This document shows positions 18,819 to 25,679 of a DNA stretch of 64,000 nt, piece by piece (position 1 is the first letter of the stretch; every line of letters begins with the position of its first letter). The stretch is taken from contig NZ_SZPR01000008.1 in the NCBI RefSeq assembly GCF_005280195.1, positions 283,346 through 347,345 on the forward strand. The letters are read 5' to 3'. Under the pieces are notes generated by a model. It saw nothing but the letters and a program-made list of their open reading frames with translations. It was not told where the DNA came from and made no database searches. Made by a program: the position numbers and the translations under genes. This DNA comes from Streptomyces galbus (GTDB lineage: Bacteria > Actinomycetota > Actinomycetes > Streptomycetales > Streptomycetaceae).

Positions 18819-19161
18819 CGGCGTCTCCTCCCCCAGGATCGTCCGGGCAAGGGCGGGTGTCGAACGGGCGGCGCCGGCTCGGCACGGCACGACCGCCGGC
18901 AGGCCGGCGCAGAGCGCCGCCGGTCAGGGCCTGTCGTCCGGATCGTTCCGGGGTCGCGGGGTCCGGCAGGCGCATCTGACCCCGCTCGGGTCGGCGGCAA
19001 GGCGCCGTGGGCCGGCCGGACCGCTGCGGACGACGAGCCCCGGTCCCCAGTACGAGTTGAGTACTCGTACTCACGGCGGGGCTGCCCCGCGCGGTGATCC
19101 TTGATGCAGCGGCGCAGCCGAAGGCGCCGCTCATGTCGACACCATCACGGGGAGAACTGTC
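18819..19161 (+). promoter_or_regulatory. intergenic control region with a 16-bp dyad before the DUF5707 gene
   Basis: The stretch has no gene. At 19058-19073 lies the perfect dyad TGAGTACTCGTACTCA (TGAGTAC-N2-GTACTCA), overlapping a wider AGTACGAG/CTCGTACT pair (19049-19071). It is ~90 bases before the DUF5707 start and looks like the operator of an unknown dimeric repressor. The rest of the region shows nothing. Confidence 0.55.
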
Positions 19162-19611
19162 ATGTCTCGACGCATCGTCCTGGGCTCGGTCGCCGCACTC
19201 GCCGTCGTCGGCGGCGCCGGAGCGTTCGTCCTGGCGTACGCCGGAGAGCAGCCGCCCGCCCTGACCCACAGCACCGCCCGCTACACGGCTCCCGCAGGGG
19301 ACCTGGCGGGCTCCCTCACGTTCACCACCAATGTCACTGCGGCTTCCGGTGTCAGGAGTCTCAAGGTGCTGGCCTGGCCGGCCGCCGGCCCTTTCGCGAA
19401 GAAGGGGCTGACCGAGAAGGAGCTGGCCGCCGCGGAGACGGCCCTGTGCGAGCCCGCCGGTGGGGACACCGCCCGCTGCACCTACAAGGTCACGGTGAGT
19501 GCCGCTGACGCCTCCGAGTCGCACGGCCTCTGGCACGTCGCCACCCTCGCCACGGCGAAGAGCGGCGACACCGCCTTCGACGACAGGACGACGACGTTCA
19601 CGGTCGGCTGA
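19162..19611 (+). CDS. exported DUF5707 family protein
   Basis: A 149-residue protein. The N-terminal segment MSRRIVLGSVAALAVVGGAGAFVLAY is a signal peptide or membrane anchor. The mature part has a single immunoglobulin-like beta domain (GSLTFTTNVTAASGVRSLKVLAWPA, CTYKVTVSAADASESHGLWHVATLAT) with one Cys pair (ALCEP, ARCTY). DUF5707 proteins are found mainly in Streptomyces and have no assigned function. The ATG follows GGGGAGAA. It is the only gene of its transcript. Confidence 0.8.
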   Translation: MSRRIVLGSVAALAVVGGAGAFVLAYAGEQPPALTHSTARYTAPAGDLAGSLTFTTNVTAASGVRSLKVLAWPAAGPFAKKGLTEKELAAAETALCEPAGGDTARCTYKVTVSAADASESHGLWHVATLATAKSGDTAFDDRTTTFTVG

Positions 19612-19695
19612 GCGGCGCTCCCCCCAGCGGGCTGATGCGCAGGCAACAGCGTGTTCGCCGGGCCCGTCGCAGTCGACATGCCCTCGCCCGCCGCG

Positions 19696-20184
19696 TCACT
19701 CCGGCGGCACGCGGAACTCGAACTCGGGACGGTCCCACGGCACGGCCGGCGGGTTCGCGGGGGCGGTGCCGGTGCGCACCGCGCCCACGCGGTGGTAGAA
19801 GTCCGCGGCGGGAAGGTGCGACACGACCTCGACGTGGTCGAGTCCGGCGGCACGGGCCTCGGACAGCATGTGCGCCACGAGCAACCGCCCGATGCCCCGT
19901 CCCTGCACATCGTCGGCCACGAACAGCAGGTCGAGCTCCGGGGGCGCGAGCACCAGCGAGTAGAACCCGAGGACCTGGCTGTCGTGCTCACCGCCCGCGA
20001 CGGCCACGAAGACGCGGTGGGCCTCGATGTAGTCCGGTCCGACCCGGTAGCCCGCGACTGCGCTCGCGTACTTCCCCTCGTAGGCGCCCGAGCCCCGCAC
20101 CAGCCGCGTGAGCCGCTTGGCGTCCTTCGCGACGGCCCTGCGGATGGTGATGGGGGGGCTGGTCGGGGAAGTGCGCCTGCTCAT
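19696..20184 (-). CDS. GNAT family N-acetyltransferase
   Basis: A 162-residue soluble enzyme that transfers an acetyl group from acetyl-CoA to an unknown amine. The acetyl-CoA-binding motif A is clear: LDLLFVADDVQGRGIGRLLVAHML (Q/R-x-x-G-x-G/A as QGRGIG), followed by motif B DHVEVVSHLPAADFYHRVGAV. The ATG at 20184 begins MSRRTSPTSPPITIRRAVAKD, which fits the family. It converges with the DUF5707 gene, leaving 84 bases between them. Confidence 0.9.
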   Translation of the reverse strand: MSRRTSPTSPPITIRRAVAKDAKRLTRLVRGSGAYEGKYASAVAGYRVGPDYIEAHRVFVAVAGGEHDSQVLGFYSLVLAPPELDLLFVADDVQGRGIGRLLVAHMLSEARAAGLDHVEVVSHLPAADFYHRVGAVRTGTAPANPPAVPWDRPEFEFRVPPE

Positions 20185-20236
20185 CGGAAGAGTATGGCGC
20201 ACCAGGGGGTGTCTCCTCGCGGCGGGCGGACGTGGA

Positions 20237-20278
20237 GGCGGAGGGAGCCGGTCCGCGGTCGGGCCGGCTCCCTCCGCC
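20237..20278 (-). terminator. strong hairpin downstream of the CBM2 gene
   Basis: A perfect 15-bp inverted repeat: GGCGGAGGGAGCCGG (20237-20251) and CCGGCTCCCTCCGCC (20264-20278), 12-base loop, ~38 bases past the CBM2 protein stop. Confidence 0.8.
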
Positions 20279-20315
20279 GGTGCTCGGACCGGCTCCCCCT
20301 GCTGCGGCCGGCCGG

Positions 20316-21533
20316 TCAGCAGCCGATCGGTGACGAGCCGACCGCCACGTCGTCGAACCACAGCGTGTCGTCGCCCGTGCCGTAGCTCTCCCAGCCCAGG
20401 CGCAGGGCGGTCGGGCGGGGCGGGGTGGTGCGGGCGAGCCACTGCTGGTCGACGTCCTGGGTGGGGACGCCGTCGGCGTGCAGGCCCGGGACCTGTTCGT
20501 CGCCGAGCCAGGTGTCGAGCTTGGGTGCGGACGTGTCGATCGCGAACCGCAGGCACTGCCAGCTCCCCGTGGGCAGCGGCCGGCTCAGTGCCACGCCGGT
20601 CGGGCTCTGCGCGGGCAGGGTGGCGTCGTCGGTCTCCCGGTTCCACTGCAGGGCGCCGTTCTGGCCGCCGACGCGCAGGCTCCGCCCGCCCTGGGAGGAG
20701 TCGGGCAGGGAGACGAACGTGACGTGGGCCGCGGGCAGCGCGGTGGTGTGCCGCACCCACATGCGTACGTACATCACCGGGCCCACGGAGGACAGGTCGG
20801 CGGTGGCGGCGACGAAGGCGTGGTTGCAGTAGCCGGCCCTGCCGTCGACCCGCAGCGACCTGCCGCCGCTGTGCGCGACCGCGGTGTCGACGGCGGCCGT
20901 GCCGGTGCCCTGGCAGTCGGGCGCGGTGAAGCGCCAGGCACCGGACGGGGTGGTGCCGGTCTGGTCCTCGAAGCCCGAGCAGATCACGGCCGAACCGCAG
21001 TCGGCGCTCGGCGGCGGGGTGCTCGGCGGCGGTGTCGTGGGGGGCGGGGTGGTCGGCGGCTGGGAGGTGGGCGGCGTGGTGGTCGGCGGCGGTGTGCCGG
21101 TGCCGCCGCAGGAGACGCCGTTGAGGGCGAAGTCGGCCGGTGCCGGGGCGGACGACCGCCAGGTGCCCTGCAGGCCGAAGTCGGCGGTGCCGCCCGTGGC
21201 CAGCGCGCCGTTCCAGTTCGTGTTCACCGCGACGACGGAGCTGCCGGTCTGGGTGACGGTGGCGTTCCACGCCGAGGTCACCTGCTGGTCACCGGCGTAC
21301 GTCCAGGTCAGTCGCCAACTCGTCACGGCGGGGCCCAGGTTGGTGACCTTGAGCTGGGCGGTGTAGCCGCCCGTCCACTGGTTCACGGTGTAGTCGACCC
21401 GGCAGCCGGACTCGGCGCCGCTCGCGGACAGGACGGTGAAGCCGGACGCGAGGAGCGCCGCGGCCATGAGGGACGCCGCGGCCGTCCAGGGGCGGCGCGG
21501 GCGGCGCAGTAAGCGCCGCAGGAAGGTGCGCAT
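20316..21533 (-). CDS. secreted CBM2 protein with C-terminal unknown domain
   Basis: A 405-residue exported protein. A twin-Arg-rich signal peptide (residues 1-~40) is followed by a family-2 carbohydrate-binding module (~42-140: GCRVDYTVNQWTGGYTAQLKVTN, NTNWNGALATGGTADFG), which binds cellulose. A Pro/Thr linker (repeated PPTTPPP, ~145-175) leads to a ~230-residue domain (CGSAVICSGFEDQTG ... ALRLGWESYGTGDDTLWFDDVAV). That beta-rich C-terminal domain looks like a polysaccharide-lyase- or laminin-G-type fold; no catalytic motif is identified. It is probably an accessory protein of cellulose breakdown. A CebR operator lies ~60 bases upstream. Confidence 0.85.
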   Translation of the reverse strand: MRTFLRRLLRRPRRPWTAAASLMAAALLASGFTVLSASGAESGCRVDYTVNQWTGGYTAQLKVTNLGPAVTSWRLTWTYAGDQQVTSAWNATVTQTGSSVVAVNTNWNGALATGGTADFGLQGTWRSSAPAPADFALNGVSCGGTGTPPPTTTPPTSQPPTTPPPTTPPPSTPPPSADCGSAVICSGFEDQTGTTPSGAWRFTAPDCQGTGTAAVDTAVAHSGGRSLRVDGRAGYCNHAFVAATADLSSVGPVMYVRMWVRHTTALPAAHVTFVSLPDSSQGGRSLRVGGQNGALQWNRETDDATLPAQSPTGVALSRPLPTGSWQCLRFAIDTSAPKLDTWLGDEQVPGLHADGVPTQDVDQQWLARTTPPRPTALRLGWESYGTGDDTLWFDDVAVGSSPIGC

Positions 21534-21586
21534 GAAGTACCTCCGGTGGGGCGAAGGGCGAGAGGGAGCGCCCCGCTTGCACTTGT

Positions 21587-21600
21587 TGGGAGCGCTCCCA
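21587..21600 (-). promoter_or_regulatory. CebR operator (cellulose/cellobiose regulon)
   Basis: TGGGAGCGCTCCCA, a perfect 14-bp palindrome identical to the established CebR binding site of Streptomyces, 54 bases before the CBM2 protein start. CebR (LacI family, not in the window) is released by cello-oligosaccharides. Confidence 0.9.
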
Positions 21601-21696
21601 ATACGAACGTGTCTTTTGTGCCTTGTCGGTGCGTCAGTACGCCGGTTCTGTGCTGGGCGTGGGCGGTGCGCACCGGTCTCCCGGTGCGCGGGCGGG

Positions 21697-23079
21697 TCAG
21701 CTCGTCGGGAAGTTGTCCGTCGTGCTGATCCGGCTCTTGACCAGCGCACCGGACTCGGTCAGCACACCGCTGCTGCTGTAGTCGCTGCCGTCGCAGGTGC
21801 CCGGCTTGAACGCCGCGCTGCTCTCATTGGCGTCGGAGTACGTCCAGTTGGCGTAGCTGATCTTCAACTGGTCGAGCAGGTCCAGCCAGGCCGTGGTGCT
21901 CGTCCGGTCCAGCGTGCCGCCGCCGGTGGCGCTCACCGTGCCGAACTCGGTGACGAACAGCGGGAGTTTGGCCGCCGCCCGGCTCACCGTGGCGCGGTAG
22001 TTGTCCTTGTGGCTCGCGGCGTAGAAGTGGAACGCGTACATGATGTTGGAGGCGTTGACCGGGTTGTTGACGACCTCGGTCTCGTTGGAGCCGTCCGAGA
22101 CGCCCAGCGAGGACCAGCCGCGGGTGCCGACGATGACGACGGCGTCCGGGTCGGCGGCCCGGATGACCGGGATGACCTGCTCGGCGTAGCTCTTGATGGC
22201 CGTCCAGCTCACGCCGTTGGGCTCGTTGGCGATCTCGTAGATCACGTTCTTCTTCGCGGCGTTGCGGGCGGCGACGGACGCGAAGAACGTCTTGGCGCGG
22301 TCGATGTTGTAGTTCGGGTCACCCGGGGTGAGGGTGTGGAAGTCGATCAGCGCGTACATGCCGCGGGCCTCGGCCATGTCGACGTAGCTGTTGACGCGGC
22401 TGGTGAACCCGGCCGGGTCGGTCTCGTAGCCCTGCTCCTGCACGTACATGGCGATGCGCAGCAGGTCCGCCTTCCAGTTGTTCGCCAGGGCGTCCAGGGA
22501 GGCGCTGTTGTAGCACTTGCTGAACCACTGGATGCCGTGCGTGCTCATCCCGCGCAGCTGGATGGGGCGGTTGTACTGGTTGCACAGGTTGACGCCACAG
22601 ACCTTGAGCTGCCCGTTGACGCTCAGGGGGGTGCCGGTGCCCGGGTTGCCGGGGTCGGTCGGGGTGTCGCCGCCGGTGGAGCCCGTGCAGGCCACGCCGT
22701 TGAGGGTGAAGCCGGTGGGCTTGGGGTTGCTGCCCGTGAAGGTGCCGGTGAAGCCCAGGTCGGCGCTGCCGCCGGTGGCCAGCGAGCGGTTCCAGTCCAG
22801 GTTGGTGGCGCTGACCGTGGAACCCGACTGCGACCAGGTGCCGTTCCACCCCTGGGTGACCTTCTGGCCGCTGTCCGGCCAGGTCCACTTGAGCGTCCAG
22901 CCGCTGACCGGGTCGCCCAGGTTGGTGACCTTCACCCCGGCCTGGAAGCCGCCCTGCCACTGGCTGGTGATCGTGTAGTCGACCTTGCAGCCGGTGGCGG
23001 CCACCGCCTGGGGGCCGGCCAGGGTCGTCAGACCCAGGGCCGTCGCGCAGGTGGCCAGGAGGGCCAAAGTGCGTTTCAA
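21697..23079 (-). CDS. secreted endoglucanase: CBM2 plus GH5 catalytic domain
   Basis: A 460-residue extracellular cellulase. The signal peptide (KRTLALLATCATALGLTTLAGPQAVA, residues ~2-28) is followed by a CBM2 module (~30-130: GCKVDYTITSQWQGGFQAG, NLDWNRSLATGGSADLG), a short Gly/Thr/Pro linker, and a glycoside hydrolase family 5 domain (~155-455). The general acid/base Glu is in IYEIANEPNG and the nucleophile Glu in LFVTEFG. It should cut internal beta-1,4-glucosidic bonds in cellulose. The start is a TTG at 23079: it follows GAGGAGG at the right distance and no ATG or GTG fits the signal peptide. A CebR operator lies 60 bases upstream. Confidence 0.93.
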   Translation of the reverse strand: MKRTLALLATCATALGLTTLAGPQAVAATGCKVDYTITSQWQGGFQAGVKVTNLGDPVSGWTLKWTWPDSGQKVTQGWNGTWSQSGSTVSATNLDWNRSLATGGSADLGFTGTFTGSNPKPTGFTLNGVACTGSTGGDTPTDPGNPGTGTPLSVNGQLKVCGVNLCNQYNRPIQLRGMSTHGIQWFSKCYNSASLDALANNWKADLLRIAMYVQEQGYETDPAGFTSRVNSYVDMAEARGMYALIDFHTLTPGDPNYNIDRAKTFFASVAARNAAKKNVIYEIANEPNGVSWTAIKSYAEQVIPVIRAADPDAVVIVGTRGWSSLGVSDGSNETEVVNNPVNASNIMYAFHFYAASHKDNYRATVSRAAAKLPLFVTEFGTVSATGGGTLDRTSTTAWLDLLDQLKISYANWTYSDANESSAAFKPGTCDGSDYSSSGVLTESGALVKSRISTTDNFPTS

Positions 23080-23139
23080 CGTTCCTCCTCGTGCTCGTGC
23101 GATGCGAAGCGAACCGGAGAGATCACAGCGGGAGCGGAA

Positions 23140-23153
23140 TGGGAGCGCTCCCA
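23140..23153 (-). promoter_or_regulatory. CebR operator upstream of the GH5 cellulase
   Basis: A second exact copy of TGGGAGCGCTCCCA, 61 bases before the cellulase TTG start. With the copy at 21587-21600 it shows that the two CBM2 genes respond separately but identically to cellobiose. Confidence 0.9.
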
Positions 23154-23372
23154 AAAGTGCGTCGGCCCGAGAACGTACACCGGTGCGCCGATCGCGTACA
23201 GGGATTGGACCGTCGAACGGTTTCGACTTCCGCGTGACCGGCCCGGCGGCCGGGTGGGATGCACGGGTTCGCCGGGAGTGCGCCGGAGGTGCACCAGGGG
23301 TGCGCGTGGCGGGGGTGATCAGCCCTCGGGACGGCAGGGACGGCCGGTGACTCACCGGCACGCACCCGGCCC

Positions 23373-23404
23373 TTGCCCCTCACGTCGACGTGAGGTTTTA
23401 GCGT
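23373..23404 (+). promoter_or_regulatory. MerR-type promoter with 18-bp palindrome
   Basis: CCTCACGTCGACGTGAGG (23378-23395) is a perfect 18-bp palindrome lying between a possible -35 TTGCCC (23373-23378) and a possible -10 TAGCGT (23399-23404). The spacer is 20 bp, the over-long spacing typical of MerR-regulated promoters, and CCTCA-N8-TGAGG resembles SoxR-like operators. It would drive the alpha/beta hydrolase gene ~90 bases downstream. No MerR gene is in the window. Confidence 0.55.
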
Positions 23405-23494
23405 ACCCGGGCACGGGGCGAACCGGACATCCGTCCGTGCGTCCTCGCGCCGGCCCGCGCCGCACCGACCCGAACGACCCGAGGGGCGAAGCCC

Positions 23495-24466
23495 ATGACC
23501 ACTCCGGAACCCGCGCGAACCGCTACCGGGGACGACCCGAGCGCCCTCGCCGCTGTTCCCCCGCCTGTGCCGGTCGTCTCGGTCAAGCCGATCGTGCTGC
23601 CGTTCCCCTCGCGGGGCACGGACCTGCACGTACGTGTGTCCGCCCCGGTCACCGGGCAGGACCTGCCGGTCGTCCTGTTCGCGCACGGGTTCGGCTCGGA
23701 CCTCGACGGCTACGCGCCCCTGACCGACCACTGGGCCGCCCACGGATGCGTCGTCGTCCAGGCCACCCATCTGGACTCCCGGCGGCTGGGCCTCGCCGCG
23801 GACGATCCGCGCAGGCCCCGTGTGTGGCGGTACCGGGTGGAGGACCTGAAGCGAGTGCTGGACGACCTCGACGTCCTCGAAGCGGCCGTGCCCGGACTGG
23901 CCGGGCGGCTGGACCGTGACCGGGTCGCGGTCGCCGGGCACTCCTTCGGCGGCCAGACGGCCGCGATCCTGCTGGGCCTGCGCGTCACCGACCCGCGGAC
24001 CGGTACCGCCGAGGACCTGTCCGACCCGCGCGTCACGGCGGGGGTGCTGCTGGCCACGGCGGGGGCGGGCGGGGACCACCTGACGCCCTTCGCGCACGCC
24101 GGCCTGCCCTGGCTGCGCGAGCAGGACTTCTCCCGTCTCACCGCACCGGCGCTGGTGGTCGCCGGGGACGAGGACGACCTCCCGCTCACGACGCGGGGAG
24201 CCGAATGGACCACCGATCCCTACGTGTTGAGCCCCGGCGACAAGAGCCTGCTGACCCTCTTCGGGGCGCAGCACTTCCTGGGCGGCATCTCCGGACACGG
24301 CGCGGCCGAGACCACCGACGAGAACCCCGCGCGCGTCGCTTTGGTGCAGCGCGTCACCCTGGCCTACCTGCGCCACGCCCTGGGCATCGACAGCTCCGCC
24401 TGGAACGCGGCCCGAGCCACCCTCGCCGACGGCCGCCATCCGCTGGGTCGACTCGAAAGCAAGTGA
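23495..24466 (+). CDS. alpha/beta hydrolase (chlorophyllase/PAF-acetylhydrolase-like)
   Basis: A 323-residue cytoplasmic hydrolase. After a Pro/Ala-rich N terminus comes VVLFAHGFGSDLDGYAPLTDHWAAHG (oxyanion region), the nucleophile elbow VAGHSFGGQTA with the catalytic Ser at about residue 151, a candidate acid in VVAGDEDDLP and a candidate catalytic His in GAQHFLGGISGHG. The layout matches bacterial chlorophyllase-like and PAF-acetylhydrolase-like esterases. The natural ester is unknown. The gene stands behind the MerR-type palindrome at 23378-23395, suggesting it is induced by a toxic or redox-active small molecule rather than being housekeeping. Confidence 0.88.
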   Translation: MTTPEPARTATGDDPSALAAVPPPVPVVSVKPIVLPFPSRGTDLHVRVSAPVTGQDLPVVLFAHGFGSDLDGYAPLTDHWAAHGCVVVQATHLDSRRLGLAADDPRRPRVWRYRVEDLKRVLDDLDVLEAAVPGLAGRLDRDRVAVAGHSFGGQTAAILLGLRVTDPRTGTAEDLSDPRVTAGVLLATAGAGGDHLTPFAHAGLPWLREQDFSRLTAPALVVAGDEDDLPLTTRGAEWTTDPYVLSPGDKSLLTLFGAQHFLGGISGHGAAETTDENPARVALVQRVTLAYLRHALGIDSSAWNAARATLADGRHPLGRLESK

Positions 24467-24638
24467 GATCAAACCAGGTGAGTTGCGGCTCGAACCCGAG
24501 TGAGTAGCGAGGGGCAGGGGGCCGGAGGCCGTCTGGCGAGAATCGGGGGCTTCTTGGCATCTGCTCCTCTGTTTCCTTCCCGTACGCCTTTCATAGGCTC
24601 CGGGCATTCCAGGGATCGCCGAGACGAAGAGGGATGCA

Positions 24639-25493
24639 ATGCGTTTGCCTGACAGGGCACTTGACGGGAACGGCGTCACTCGGCGTACGGCGCTGAGGCG
24701 AGGCGCCGGTGTCGCGGCGGCCGGAGCGGCCTTCACCGTGGCCTCCGAGCACGTCGGTTCGGCCGTGGCCGCGGATGCGGCGCCGGGCGAAGGGAGAGAC
24801 AGTTCCCCGGCGTCGAACTCCGGCTCCGGCTCCGGCTCCGGCTCCGAGCCGTACCTGCCTCGGTCGGTTGCGGGGATTCGGATTCCCGGCAGCCGGCTGG
24901 CACGGAACGCCGCCGAGTTCGCACGCGCGGCGTCCTCCGAGACGCTCTTCCACCACGTCATGCGTTCCTACCTGTTCGGCTGCGCGCTGTTCGACCTGCG
25001 GTCGGTTCCCTACGACCGTGAACTCGCGTTCGTCGCGGCCGTCCTGCACGACCTCGGTCTGGTCGAGGCGTACCGGACGCCGACCGAACGCTTCGAGGTC
25101 GACGGCGCGGATGCCGCCCGGCGCTTCCTGGTGGGACACCGGGTCCCCGCCGAGCGGGTGGAGGTCGTGTGGGACGCGATCGCCCTGCACACCGACACCG
25201 GTGTCGCCACGCGGAAAAGGCCGGAGATCGCGATGGTCTCCCTCGGTTCCGGTCTCGACTTCTCCGGCAACGGCCTCCAGCAGATCCCGTCCGACACGCG
25301 CGAGGAAATCCTCGCCGCGTTCCCGAGAAAGGGATTCAAGCAGGACGCGCTCAGCACCATCCTGTCGCTGTGCCGCACCAAGCCCCTGTCGACCCTGATG
25401 CACCCCTTCGCGGAGGTCGGCCGCCGCCACCTTCCGGACTTCCCGGTCCCCACGGTGGAGGACCTGTTGCTCGGGGCGCCGTTCGCGGACTAG
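24639..25493 (+). CDS. exported HD-domain metalloenzyme (cyanamide hydratase-like)
   Basis: A 284-residue protein. The N terminus TRRTALRRGAGVAAAGAAFTVA is a twin-arginine (Tat)-type signal, followed by a Gly/Ser linker (GSGSGSGSEP). The catalytic part has the HD signature: a first His in FHHVMRSYLFG, the HD pair in AAVLHDLGLV, and a later His in DAIALHTDTG. That spacing is seen in cyanamide hydratases and related small HD phosphohydrolase-like enzymes. Export of such a protein, already folded with its metal, suits the Tat route. Substrate unknown. The ATG at 24639 follows GAAGAGGG. Confidence 0.82.
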   Translation: MRLPDRALDGNGVTRRTALRRGAGVAAAGAAFTVASEHVGSAVAADAAPGEGRDSSPASNSGSGSGSGSEPYLPRSVAGIRIPGSRLARNAAEFARAASSETLFHHVMRSYLFGCALFDLRSVPYDRELAFVAAVLHDLGLVEAYRTPTERFEVDGADAARRFLVGHRVPAERVEVVWDAIALHTDTGVATRKRPEIAMVSLGSGLDFSGNGLQQIPSDTREEILAAFPRKGFKQDALSTILSLCRTKPLSTLMHPFAEVGRRHLPDFPVPTVEDLLLGAPFAD

Positions 25494-25647
25494 CGCGAGA
25501 ATGCCGTGTGACGCAGCCCACGTCCGGTGGGCGATGATCTGAACGATGCCCGCCCGTCATACCTGCGACAGCGCCGCACACCCTCGCGGAGCAGTCGGCC
25601 TGCGGCGGCCCGGGAGCGCAGTCGTGAAGGGCCGCCCGTCCGTCCGC

Positions 25648-25679
25648 TCAGAGGGTGTCCGGGTCAGAGGGTGTCCGGG
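25648..25679. repeat. 16-bp tandem duplication over a stop codon
   Basis: TCAGAGGGTGTCCGGG occurs twice in tandem (25648-25663 and 25664-25679). The right copy holds the last codons and stop of the SWIM protein gene; the left copy repeats them directly downstream, so the sequence PDTL-stop is encoded twice. Confidence 0.85.
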
